Part shown: in pieces, positions 27,146 through 34,820 of the stretch
Layout of the letters: each line of letters opens with the position of its first letter
Numbering within the stretch: position 1 is the stretch's first letter
Assembly (NCBI RefSeq): GCF_029433335.1
Contig: NZ_JAQTHX010000001.1
Span: forward strand, 310,001-374,000
Direction of reading: 5' to 3'
Source: Bifidobacterium sp. ESL0745
GTDB taxonomy: Bacteria > Actinomycetota > Actinomycetes > Actinomycetales > Bifidobacteriaceae
Length of the DNA: 64,000 nt
Translations under genes and position numbers: made by a program
Notes under the pieces: model-generated
What the model saw: only the letters and a program-made list of their open reading frames with translations
Told to the model about the DNA's origin: nothing
Database searches by the model: none

Positions 27146-27179
27146 GACGAAAAATGCCTCGCAATTGCTACGAGGCATT
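27146..27179 (-). terminator. Terminator of the bL37 gene
   Basis: On the minus strand AATGCCTCG (27179 to 27171) pairs with CGAGGCATT (27161 to 27153), followed by a T-run (A-run at 27150-27154 on the plus strand). Confidence 0.75.
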
Positions 27180-27205
27180 CTCTTTATCTGCGTACCTAAC
27201 GGAAC

Positions 27206-27280
27206 TCAGGCATTTGGCCTTTTGCCGTGGTTGGCCGCCTTCTTGCGGCGATCCTTACGCTTACGTCCGCGCATTCCCAT
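27206..27280 (-). CDS. 50S ribosomal protein bL37
   Basis: A 24-codon gene. The product begins MGMRGRKRKDRRKK and ends NHGKRPNA: very basic, with the NHGKRPN tail of the actinobacterial bL37 protein described in mycobacterial ribosomes. A perfect AAAGGAG lies 6 bases before the ATG and a terminator follows within 30 bases, so this is a complete small gene. It lies close to a SigH-type sigma gene, as it does in mycobacteria, which supports the call. It would bind 23S rRNA in the large subunit. Confidence 0.88.
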   Translation of the reverse strand: MGMRGRKRKDRRKKAANHGKRPNA

Positions 27281-27363
27281 GATGGACTCCTTTACGTTCA
27301 ATGAATAAGCCTTTGGTATTATCGCACGTTGTTGCGACTTAGTGTTGAGCACGATTAGTCGAG

Positions 27364-27455
27364 TTCTGCCTCTAACCGGTTAGTTCTGCCCCTACAACTA
27401 TTTTTTCGGCTCAAAACGTGTGTTTGGAGGCAGGATTGACCGGGTGGAGGCAGAA
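27364..27455. repeat. 27-bp imperfect inverted repeat upstream of bL37 / downstream of galM
   Basis: 27364-27390 and 27429-27455 pair over 27 positions with a few mismatches; the outer nine bases (TTCTGCCTC) match perfectly. TCTGCC-type words occur four times. It may terminate galM transcription entering from the right. Confidence 0.55.
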
Positions 27456-27485
27456 ATATGAATTATAGCCGGGCCGATGGTTTGC

Positions 27486-28436
27486 TCAGTGCTGTTCGGC
27501 CTTGAGATAGAGGTTGGTCGAGCTGGTTTCGCCGGGCTTGATGACGATGAGGTCGCGGCCGGTGTTGAATGCGTTGGCGTAGGCGGTCTGCGGTTCGATG
27601 GCAACACCGGCAGGGTGGCTTTCGGGGGCGAAACCGGTACCGGTGCACATCTGGAAGGACGTAATGGTTTTGTCGCCGCCGACCTTCACGGTCAGTCCGT
27701 CCGGGCGAGTCAGGGTGGCCATGGTATTTCCATCAGCATCTCGCTCGACATCGGTCCACGCATCGTCGAACGGCTGCTCGGTCAGCGCCGTCGGCTGGAG
27801 CAAGTCGTATTTGCCGTTCACGGGTTCGGTGCCGGTGGGCAACAGACGCTCGTTGGCGATGACGTGGGTACGTGCCGGAATGGTCACCTTGCATTGGGCG
27901 TTCTGCCCGTCGATTTCATCGCCATAGCCGCCAAATCCGTTGGCGATCCACGGATGGATGGCCAACGCCCATGGCGCGTCAACGCTGTCGTTGTTCGTGG
28001 CCGATAGCGTGAGTTTCAGCCCGTCAGCGCTGAGCGCAAAGGTGGCACGGACCAAGAGATCAAAGGGATAGCCCTTCATTCCTCCGGTGCGCCAAGTAAG
28101 TGTCACACGGTCCTCTTCAAGGGTTTCAAGTTTCCAGAAGGCCCGATATCCGTAGCCGTGGATGGCATTGTGGTTTCCGTGCTCGTCGATGGGCAGCGTA
28201 TAGGTTTTGCCCTCGAAGGTGTAGGTACCATCTTCGATGCGGTTGGGGAAGGGGACAAGCAGCTCGCCGTTGGTGCAGGGCACCGGCTTGTCCGGGTCCC
28301 ACGAAACGATCATGTCCTTGCCACGGTAGGTGAGCTTGCGCAGCGTGGCGCCGAGTTCGGTGACCACCGCCGTGTAGTCGCCGTGAGAAATGGTGAATTG
28401 CTGGCCCGAACGGGGAGGCAGTGTAGTTGAAGTCAT
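27486..28436 (-). CDS. galM: Aldose 1-epimerase (mutarotase)
   Basis: 316 residues, GalM-type beta-sandwich epimerase interconverting alpha and beta hexose anomers in the cytosol. Visible motifs are the substrate-binding PFPNRIEDGTY (about 62-72), the histidines in NAIHGYGYR and LAIHPW, and the catalytic glutamate region VAIEPQTAYANAFN near the C-terminus. CAGGAG lies 6 bases upstream of the ATG. The leftward gene is downstream of ybaK with a 139-base gap. Useful in an organism growing on galactosides and other plant or host sugars. Confidence 0.93.
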   Translation of the reverse strand: MTSTTLPPRSGQQFTISHGDYTAVVTELGATLRKLTYRGKDMIVSWDPDKPVPCTNGELLVPFPNRIEDGTYTFEGKTYTLPIDEHGNHNAIHGYGYRAFWKLETLEEDRVTLTWRTGGMKGYPFDLLVRATFALSADGLKLTLSATNNDSVDAPWALAIHPWIANGFGGYGDEIDGQNAQCKVTIPARTHVIANERLLPTGTEPVNGKYDLLQPTALTEQPFDDAWTDVERDADGNTMATLTRPDGLTVKVGGDKTITSFQMCTGTGFAPESHPAGVAIEPQTAYANAFNTGRDLIVIKPGETSSTNLYLKAEQH

Positions 28437-28575
28437 ATCAACTCCTGTACTAGAAAACGTAATAGTTGCCGTTCACCATTCTAATCCATTGTTTCGCCTG
28501 CTTGTTGTTCGGCTTTTCCCTCATAACGATGCACGGAAGTGGCGAGATTGCAATCGCCGCTTCCCGGCCAATGCT

Positions 28576-29085
28576 TTACCAAGTGCCGATTTTGGCGACG
28601 GTTGCGTCGAGCACGTTCACCAGGTCGTTCGGGTTCACGCCGACGCTGAAGCCACGCTTGCCGCCGGAGATGATGATTTCATCGAATTGCATGGCGCTTT
28701 CGTCGAGCACGGTCTTGTGTTTCGTGCGTTGGCCCAATGGCGAGATGCCGCCGACGACGTAGCCGCTTTCGCGCTGCGCCACCTTGGGGTCGGCCATGGT
28801 TGCCTTCTTGGCCCCGACGGCCGCAGCGAGATATTTCATATCCAGATGGCCGCTCACCGGCACCACGCCGATGACCCGTTCCTCGCCGGTGTCGGCCATC
28901 AGCGTTTTGAACGAACGATGCGGGTCGACACCAAGCTTTTCCGCGCCTTCGAGTCCGTAGCCCTCATCCATGTGATCGGAGGAATGTTCGTATTCGTAAA
29001 TCTTGAAAGCAATTCCCGCTTCGCTCAGCTCCCGTGTGGCGGGGGTGGAAGCGGTTCCTGCTTCTTTCTTGTGTTTTTTGCTCAT
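28576..29085 (-). CDS. ybaK: YbaK/EbsC-family aminoacyl-tRNA deacylase
   Basis: 169 residues. The fold blocks IAFKIYEYEHSSD, VIGVVPVSGHLDMKYLAAAV and GGISPLGQRTKHKTVLDES match the YbaK family, which clears Cys-tRNA(Pro) and similar mischarged tRNAs in trans. The K/G residues of the substrate pocket (GISPLGQ, ISGGKRG) are present. The start at MSKKHKK is chosen because upstream in-frame codons run through unrelated sequence; the ribosome site is weak. Leftward, between gap and galM. Confidence 0.9.
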   Translation of the reverse strand: MSKKHKKEAGTASTPATRELSEAGIAFKIYEYEHSSDHMDEGYGLEGAEKLGVDPHRSFKTLMADTGEERVIGVVPVSGHLDMKYLAAAVGAKKATMADPKVAQRESGYVVGGISPLGQRTKHKTVLDESAMQFDEIIISGGKRGFSVGVNPNDLVNVLDATVAKIGTW

Positions 29086-29225
29086 AATCTCTAAGTCTAA
29101 TCGCCTTGGATTATCGTTTTCGTTTCCTGATTTGCGGTTGCCGACGTGTGAAAGGCACGAGGGATGATTCGTGGAATCGACCATCAAGATTTAAAAGGAG
29201 TAAAGAAACCTATCACATAATATGA

Positions 29226-29257
29226 AAAGATCCCCAACCTTTTGGAAGGGGATCTTT
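29226..29257 (-). terminator. Terminator of gap
   Basis: AAAGATCCCC (29226-29235) and GGGGATCTTT (29248-29257) form a perfect 10-bp stem; on the minus strand a T-rich run follows. It lies 60 bases beyond the gap stop. Confidence 0.85.
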
Positions 29258-29315
29258 CGTCACGAATCACGTTTCTTTAAAGGAAACGGTTCTGCAGCTC
29301 AGCGCCGCAACAGGT

Positions 29316-30371
29316 TCACTTGCTGAGTTCAGCGAAGTAAAGCAGGGTGCGGATCATGTTGCAGGTGAAGCCGAACTCATTGTCATAGAAGGCAACGGTA
29401 CGGGCCAGCGTGGTGCCGTCAATGGTGTTGACGTCGGTCTGCGTCGGATCGAAGACGCCGCCGTGGGTGTCATCGATGATGTCAGAGCTGACGATGCCAT
29501 CGGCGTTGTAGCCATAGGTTTCATTGCCTTCGAAGGCCTTCTTGGCGGCGGCGTTGATGTCGTCGGCGGAGACTTCCTTGTTGAGCACGGTGAAGAGCTC
29601 GGTGATGGAGCCGTCCGGGACCTGAATGCGCTGGGCATGGCCCTGCAGCTTGCCCTGCACGGAAGGAACAACCTTGCCGATGGCCTTGGCGGCACCGGTG
29701 GAGTGCTCGATCGTGTTGACGGCAGCGGCGCGGTTGTTGCGCGGCTTGGAGCCACGAGGGCCGTCAAGCAGCATCTGGGTACCGGTGTAGGCGTGGATCG
29801 TGGTCATGAAGCCGACCTTGATGCCGAAGTTGTCATCAAGCAGCTTGACGAGCGCCGCGAAGGAGTTCGTGGTGCAGGAGCCGGCGGACACAATGTTGTC
29901 CGAGGGCTTCAGAATGTCCTGGTTGACACCGAAGACGACGGTCGGGGTGGTCTCATCCTTCGCCGGAGCGGAGATGAGGACCTTCTTGGCGCCGGCGTCC
30001 AGGTGAGCCTGGCTCTTCTCGGCGGAGGTGTAGAAGCCGGTGCACTCGAGCACGAACTCAACGCCATCGTTCTTGACCCACGGAATGTTGCGGGCGTCCT
30101 TCTCGGCGTAGACGGTGTATTCCTTGCCGTCAACGATGATCGAGTTGTCGGTGGACTGAACGTCAACCGGGGTGCCGTCATCGTGGCGGAAAGTGCCATG
30201 GACACTGTCATACTTCAAGAGGTAGGCCAGCATCGCCGGGGTCGTCAGATCGTTGATTGCTGCGACTTCGATGTCACCGGCCTCGCCACCGCGGGCCTGA
30301 AGTTCGAAAATGCGACGGAACGTAAGGCGGCCGATGCGACCAAAACCGTTAATACCAATCTTTACTGTCAT
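29316..30371 (-). CDS. gap: Glyceraldehyde-3-phosphate dehydrogenase
   Basis: 351 residues. The NAD-binding start [16 protein letters not shown] is followed by [10 protein letters not shown], with Asp after Asn favouring NAD over NADP. The catalytic cysteine is C166 in [13 protein letters not shown]. The GAPDH C-terminal block (WYDNE in many homologues) is [12 protein letters not shown] here. It oxidises glyceraldehyde 3-phosphate in glycolysis and the bifid shunt. AGGGAG precedes the ATG; in-frame codons further upstream belong to the leader. High-GC biased codon use suggests strong expression. It sits 70 bases downstream of an ArsC/Spx-like gene. Confidence 0.96.
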   Translation of the reverse strand: MTVKIGINGFGRIGRLTFRRIFELQARGGEAGDIEVAAINDLTTPAMLAYLLKYDSVHGTFRHDDGTPVDVQSTDNSIIVDGKEYTVYAEKDARNIPWVKNDGVEFVLECTGFYTSAEKSQAHLDAGAKKVLISAPAKDETTPTVVFGVNQDILKPSDNIVSAGSCTTNSFAALVKLLDDNFGIKVGFMTTIHAYTGTQMLLDGPRGSKPRNNRAAAVNTIEHSTGAAKAIGKVVPSVQGKLQGHAQRIQVPDGSITELFTVLNKEVSADDINAAAKKAFEGNETYGYNADGIVSSDIIDDTHGGVFDPTQTDVNTIDGTTLARTVAFYDNEFGFTCNMIRTLLYFAELSK

Positions 30372-30441
30372 GTAATTCTCCCTAAAGGAAACAGCTTGGG
30401 AATACGGGCTCGTATTCTTCGCTGTATATTTACCAACACTT

Positions 30442-30870
30442 TTACTGTAACTTGTCTGCTGTACTAGAAAACCCTTTTTCCCATGCTTCGGGAGAAAAAC
30501 CAACCAGAATTTTGTTAGCGTTCACAATTATCGGGCGTTTCACCAGCATGCCATTGGTTGCAAGGAGTTTGAGCTGCTCATCCTCACTCATCTCGGGCAG
30601 TTTGCTTTTGAGTTTCAACTCGCGGTAGGGCATGCCGGAAGTGTTGAAGAAACGCTTTAGCGGTAGACCGCTTGCCTTCCACCATCGTTTGAGTTCGGCG
30701 GCGGTGGGATTGTCGGTTTTGATGTTGCGTTCGGTGAAGTCCACGCCGTTGTCATTAAGCCATTTGCGTGCCTTGGCACAGGTGGTGCAGTGGTTGTAGC
30801 ACACGAAGAGCACCTTGTCGTCCTGTTGGGATGGGTCTGGTTTCACGGTATTTGCCTTGGTGCTGGCCAT
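30442..30870 (-). CDS. ArsC/Spx-family thioredoxin-fold protein
   Basis: 142 residues with the active-site CTTC at residues 28-31 ([14 protein letters not shown]) and the downstream [20 protein letters not shown] typical of the arsenate reductase/Spx family. The segment [15 protein letters not shown] is also family-typical. Homologues are often uncharacterised; true arsenate reduction is uncertain. AAAGGA lies 8 bases before the ATG used here. It is directly upstream of gap on the same strand and may be read into it. Confidence 0.87.
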   Translation of the reverse strand: MASTKANTVKPDPSQQDDKVLFVCYNHCTTCAKARKWLNDNGVDFTERNIKTDNPTAAELKRWWKASGLPLKRFFNTSGMPYRELKLKSKLPEMSEDEQLKLLATNGMLVKRPIIVNANKILVGFSPEAWEKGFSSTADKLQ

Positions 30871-31094
30871 GATGGGTCCTTTCATTGTCTCGTTGATTTG
30901 ATTCTAGGTTTTTCTGTGGTGACTCAAAAGCGGGAAATGCTGTCAGCATGACCTAATAATGTCAGATATCCCACAGTTGCGTGAGGGGACTGGCGGTGTT
31001 TGAAATTTGTGTGTATTGACAGGCTTCAGGCTGGGATTCTTCTGCGATCCGGCGTGTATCTGAAACATTGGCAGGCACTGCGTACCGCTTGCGT

Positions 31095-31934
31095 TCAGCG
31101 AGCTTTATTGAGCAGCTTTGAGACGTTGGAAGCCAAGGGTCCCAACGTCTCGGAGGCCTTGACCCCAGTGCTGAAGGCCGGCAATGCCGCTTCGATGGGG
31201 AAGATGACGATGAGGGTGCCGTCGGTCACGCTGATGGAGGCCGGGCGTCCGTCGAGCAGTTCATTGCTCACCCCGAGCACCGTGTCGCTGCGCATCGTGC
31301 CGTTTTTCAGTTCGTATTTGAGTCCGGTCTCCGTGACACCGTGCGAGACGTCGGCATGGGAGAATACCGAGACCATGCGGTTTGCCGTGTTGGTGTCTGT
31401 TCCGTCATCCGGACCTGTACAACGGCTTATGGCATCCTGATTGTCCGGATCCGTTTTTTCGACTTCAGAATTTGCGACATTGACGTCATCATGCAACTCG
31501 TTGGCGGGGAAGTGAAGCCAGCCGTTGCAAATCGCGGCGACTACGCTGTGCTCGCCGTATAGCAGTCCGTGCCCGCCATTATGTGCCAGCAGCGCAAGCA
31601 TCTGGATATTGGCGATGGTGTGGTCGATCCGCCCACCCAGTCCGCCGTAAATGCGAAAGTCCCGATAGCCCCTCGTCCAGCCAACTTTCAGCGCCGAAAG
31701 CATGTCCGGATCGTCGTGTTCCGGCGGCAACGCTATGGTCTCCACGCCTTCTGGAACCTGGACATTGGCGGAATCGAAGTCTCCAATGACCAAATCGGGT
31801 CGGATTCCCAACCCGCGAAGGTGGTCAATCCCTCCATCCGCCGCTATCACGAAGGCGTTTTCCGGCAGTTCGCCGGCATCCGGCTCATTTCCGTAATACG
31901 TTCCGGCGGCGAAGACGATGCATGAAGAGGTCAT
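31095..31934 (-). CDS. thiN: Thiamine pyrophosphokinase
   Basis: 279 residues. The N-terminal domain has FVIAADGGIDHLRGLGIRPD and LVIGDFDSA, followed by PEHDDPDMLSALK and GGLGGRIDHTIANI: the ATP and Mg-binding motifs of TPK, which converts thiamine to thiamine diphosphate. The C-terminal thiamine-binding domain is interrupted by a polar insertion (about residues 146-186, Asp/Asn/Thr-rich) before VSVFSHADVSHGVTETGLKY. No clear ribosome site precedes the ATG, so it may be leaderless. Divergent from the GNAT gene. Confidence 0.9.
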   Translation of the reverse strand: MTSSCIVFAAGTYYGNEPDAGELPENAFVIAADGGIDHLRGLGIRPDLVIGDFDSANVQVPEGVETIALPPEHDDPDMLSALKVGWTRGYRDFRIYGGLGGRIDHTIANIQMLALLAHNGGHGLLYGEHSVVAAICNGWLHFPANELHDDVNVANSEVEKTDPDNQDAISRCTGPDDGTDTNTANRMVSVFSHADVSHGVTETGLKYELKNGTMRSDTVLGVSNELLDGRPASISVTDGTLIVIFPIEAALPAFSTGVKASETLGPLASNVSKLLNKAR

Positions 31935-31957
31935 AACACGGAGGTTACTCTTTTTCA

Positions 31958-31995
31958 GGCTCGCATTTTTTCGGAGCTTTCAAAAAATGTGAGCC
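31958..31995. repeat. GGCTCGCATTTTT hairpin family, copy 1
   Basis: GGCTCGCATTTTTT (31958-31971) pairs with AAAAAATGTGAGCC (31982-31995) with one G-T position, loop of 10 bases. Same arm sequence as copies at 32074 and, more loosely, 61986. Confidence 0.8.
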
Positions 31996-32073
31996 AAATG
32001 AACATTCGGTATTGTGAAGATCGCTCAGGAATGTTGGAATCATAGTGTTATGCTGTCAGCGATGTTCGTTTTG

Positions 32074-32109
32074 GGCTCGCATTTTTCAGGTCTCGAAAAA
32101 ATGCGAGCC
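32074..32109. repeat. GGCTCGCATTTTT hairpin family, copy 2
   Basis: GGCTCGCATTTTT (32074-32086) and AAAAATGCGAGCC (32097-32109) pair perfectly around 10 bases. It ends 23 bases before the GNAT start, an odd place for a terminator, and could act in the leader of that gene. Confidence 0.8.
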
Positions 32110-32132
32110 GGGGAATGCGAAAGGATTTGTTT

Positions 32133-32639
32133 ATGGTCTACCACCACATCGTCGTCCGCCACATCACTCCGGCCGATTTCGAAGCCAAGGCACAAGTCCA
32201 TTCGCAGACCTGGCACGAGACTTATCAAGGCAAGCTTCCACAATGGCTTGTCGACAAGATCACTCCTGAGTTTGCTCTTGAGGTCACCAAACGCCACGAT
32301 CCGGCGAATGTGTTCGTGGTGCTGATGGACGGCGAAGTGGTGGGTTACGCCGAGCTGGTGAATCCCGCCCGTGAACCCAGCAATTATCCCAATACCGCGG
32401 AACTGGCGGCGATTTATGTGCTCAACCGCTGTCAGGGCCTTGGTATCGGGCGCAAATTGGCACAGACGGTGTTCGACGCGTTGCCGACCAAGCGTGTGGT
32501 GCTGTGGGTGCTTGAATACAATGAAAAGGCACAAGGTTTTTACCGTCATATCGGTTTCCATCCCACCGGCAAGACCCAGACGGAGGACAACGGAGCCAAC
32601 CCAGAGATCGAGTTCGCTAATTTTGATACCACGGCGTGA
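32133..32639 (+). CDS. GNAT-family N-acetyltransferase
   Basis: 168 residues. The acetyl-CoA binding motif A is clear: AELAAIYVLNRCQGLGIGRK (about 90-109), with Q/R-x-x-G-x-G/A in CQGLGIGRK, followed by VLWVLEYNEKAQGFYRHIGF, the conserved motif B. It would acetylate an amine on an unknown small molecule or protein. An ATG six codons upstream is possible, but GAAAGGAT lies at correct spacing for the start given. A hairpin of the GGCTCGCA family lies just upstream. Confidence 0.86.
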   Translation: MVYHHIVVRHITPADFEAKAQVHSQTWHETYQGKLPQWLVDKITPEFALEVTKRHDPANVFVVLMDGEVVGYAELVNPAREPSNYPNTAELAAIYVLNRCQGLGIGRKLAQTVFDALPTKRVVLWVLEYNEKAQGFYRHIGFHPTGKTQTEDNGANPEIEFANFDTTA

Positions 32640-32670
32640 CGCGTGCCTCCTGCGATGTTGTCGTGGTAGG

Positions 32671-32679
32671 TGGTATACT
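32671..32679 (+). promoter_or_regulatory. Extended -10 promoter of infC-rpmI-rplT
   Basis: TGGTATACT fits an extended -10 element (TGn then TATACT at 32674-32679). About 245 bases of leader follow before infC, room for the L20 or IF-3 dependent control known in this operon type. No good -35 was found. Confidence 0.5.
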
Positions 32680-32929
32680 AATTTGTTGGCTTGAGAAATC
32701 AAGAAAGTGGGTGCGCCCCACCTGGAAGCTTTTCGCAGCTTCGGGTTCAGAACATTCCTTGGATTTGCAAGGGATTGGGAACCGGCATTTGCCGTTGTTT
32801 TCCACTGCGTTGGTTTATTCCGATGTCTGTGTTTTGAATTCATGTTGCGAATGATGATATTGATGTGTTCGATGTCGTAAAGGTTCCGGATGATGACGCG
32901 TCCAAGAGCAGCAAGGATTGGAGTTCATC

Positions 32930-33829
32930 ATCAGCGCAGAACCACGCATTAACGACGAGATACGCGTTTCCAAGGTACGCCTGATCGGCCCGAACAGCGA
33001 GCAGGTCGGGGTCATCGCGACCTCAGTCGCATTGAATCTGGCTAAGGAAGCGAATCTCGATTTGGTTGAGGTGGCGCCGAATGCGGATCCTCCGGTGGCC
33101 AAGCTCATCGACTATGGCAAGTACAAATACAACGAGAAGATCAAGCAGCGCGAGGCGCGTCGCAACCAGAGTGCGGCCGAGATCAAGGAAATCCGTTTCC
33201 GTCTGAAGATCGACGAGCATGACTTCGAGGTCAAGAAAAGCCATGTGATTCGCTTCCTGCAAGGCGGCGACAAAGTCAAGGTCACCATCATGCTTCGTGG
33301 CCGTGAGCAGTCCCGCCCGATCGGCGGAGTGGAGCTTTTGCAGCGTCTGGCCGATGAAGTCTCCGAGTATGGCACCATCGAGTTCTACCCGAAGCACGAG
33401 GGTCGCAACATCTTCATGACGTTGGCGCCCAAGGGCAAGAAGGTGCATGCTCAGTCCGAGCAGCGTCGCCGTGGCGCCGACACCCGTGCCGACCGCCAAG
33501 CCCGTCAGAAGGCTCGTCTTGAGGCCAAGGAGAAGGAAAAGGCCCAGGAGGCTGGTCAGGCAAAGGCCGTTGTCAACGAGATCAAGGACGAGGAGTCGAG
33601 CACCAGCAAGAAGCCGGCCAAAGCTCCTGCAGCAAAGACCTCGGTGAAGTCGACCGCCAAGACGACGTCCAAGGCAGACAAGCCGGAAGCTCCCGCCAAG
33701 TCGGACAAGTCAGCGAAACCTGCGAAGTCCGCTAAGCCCGCTGCACCGAAGAGCGCCAAGCCAAAGCCTGCAGCAGCAGCCAAGCCTGCGAAACCGACCA
33801 AGCCGGCACCAAGGGCCAGCAAGAAGTAA
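32930..33829 (+). CDS. infC: Translation initiation factor IF-3, probable AUC start
   Basis: 299 residues. After ISAEPRINDEIRVSKVRLIG come the IF-3 N domain (about 1-75), the KYKYNEKIKQREARRNQ linker and the C domain (IKEIRFRLKIDEHDFEVKKS through EGRNIFMTLAPKGKK). No ATG or GTG lies at the domain start. GGAG is placed 6 bases before an ATC at 32930, an ideal distance; a TTG at 32918 touches the upstream AAGGA and has no usable spacing. Non-AUG starts (AUU, AUC) are known for infC and permit self-control by IF-3. A Lys/Ala/Pro-rich tail of about 100 residues extends the C-terminus. First gene of the L35/L20 operon. Confidence 0.92.
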   Translation: MSAEPRINDEIRVSKVRLIGPNSEQVGVIATSVALNLAKEANLDLVEVAPNADPPVAKLIDYGKYKYNEKIKQREARRNQSAAEIKEIRFRLKIDEHDFEVKKSHVIRFLQGGDKVKVTIMLRGREQSRPIGGVELLQRLADEVSEYGTIEFYPKHEGRNIFMTLAPKGKKVHAQSEQRRRGADTRADRQARQKARLEAKEKEKAQEAGQAKAVVNEIKDEESSTSKKPAKAPAAKTSVKSTAKTTSKADKPEAPAKSDKSAKPAKSAKPAAPKSAKPKPAAAAKPAKPTKPAPRASKK

Positions 33830-33920
33830 AACAAGTTTTTGTGCAAGTCGGCGGAAACGCTGACAGGTACAGGGCACCAATGAATGAGTTTGGTACCCCG
33901 AAGAAAATAGGAGGGCAGCA

Positions 33921-34115
33921 ATGCCGAAGATGAAAACCAATTCCGCCGCGAAAAAGCGTGTCCGCGTCACCGGTACGGGCAAGCTCATGCAGGCGGGCAC
34001 CTCGATGCGCCACAACCTTGAGCATAAGTCCGCGCGCAAGCGCCGCAACCTCTCCCGTGACCAGGTGCTGGCCACGTCGCAGAGCAAGAACATGCGAAAG
34101 CTGCTCGGCCGCTGA
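33921..34115 (+). CDS. rpmI: 50S ribosomal protein L35
   Basis: 64 residues, full length for bL35. It begins [20 protein letters not shown] and ends [12 protein letters not shown], both typical. ATAGGAGG precedes the ATG. It binds 23S rRNA. Middle gene of infC-rpmI-rplT, 91 bases after infC and 54 bases before rplT. Confidence 0.96.
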   Translation: MPKMKTNSAAKKRVRVTGTGKLMQAGTSMRHNLEHKSARKRRNLSRDQVLATSQSKNMRKLLGR

Positions 34116-34169
34116 AATCGGCTTGGTTCATAGGGTATATAGGTTTAATAGAAAGCTAGAGGAAACAAT

Positions 34170-34553
34170 ATGGCACGTGTCAAGCGCGCAGTGAACGCTC
34201 ATAAGAAGCGTCGCGTCGTTCTCAAGAGGGCTTCGGGCTATCGTGGCCAGCGCTCCCGTTCGTACCGTCGTGCGAAAGAGCAGCTGCTCCATTCATTTAA
34301 CTACAACTTCCGCGACCGTAAGGCGCGTAAGGGTGACTTCCGCAAGCTGTGGATCCAGCGTATCAACGCCGCCGTCCGCGCTCAGGGCATCACCTACAAC
34401 CGCTTCATGCAGGGTCTGAAGCTCGCGGGCATCGAACTCGACCGTCGCGCGCTGGCCGAGCTCGCCGTTTGTGATCCTGACACCTTCAAGACCATCGTCG
34501 ACCAGGCGAAGGCCGCGCTGCCCAAGGACGTGAACGCCCCCGTCGCTGCCTGA
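34170..34553 (+). CDS. rplT: 50S ribosomal protein L20
   Basis: 127 residues, full length for bL20. [20 protein letters not shown], the helix [20 protein letters not shown] and [20 protein letters not shown] are diagnostic. L20 binds 23S rRNA early in large-subunit assembly and in several bacteria represses its own operon. A rho-independent terminator follows at 34615. Confidence 0.96.
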   Translation: MARVKRAVNAHKKRRVVLKRASGYRGQRSRSYRRAKEQLLHSFNYNFRDRKARKGDFRKLWIQRINAAVRAQGITYNRFMQGLKLAGIELDRRALAELAVCDPDTFKTIVDQAKAALPKDVNAPVAA

Positions 34554-34614
34554 GTGCTGCGTAATCGGCGTCTCGCCGTTTGCACTGGTTTGTGTGAATA
34601 GGTGTTCGTTTTCT

Positions 34615-34641
34615 AAAGCCCTGCTTTTTGCGGGGCTTTTT
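34615..34641 (+). terminator. Terminator after rplT
   Basis: AAAGCCC (34615-34621) pairs with GGGCTTT (34633-34639), followed by further T residues to 34641. Confidence 0.85.
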
Positions 34642-34820
34642 GTTTATAGCAGGTCGGCAATGGTGAAGTTGGGACCGATTGACGATGTATCGCATAATTT
34701 TATGTCGTCTCGGACGTATCTTTTTATAATCCTTTGAAAGTTCAATGGCTGAATGTCAGACGATGCGGATTTTGCGCTGGAATTGCACAATTTTGCGGCA
34801 AATGATGCTATGCTAGCGGT

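Larger units (their letters stand above)
26820..27205. other. Gap between anti-sigma gene and bL37 gene
   Basis: 386 bases downstream of two convergent units. It holds the sigma-operon terminator, a 15-bp perfect inverted repeat (26991-27036) and the bL37 terminator (27146-27179). An open frame crossing it (27006-27308, +) is antisense to bL37 and not gene-like. Confidence 0.6.
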
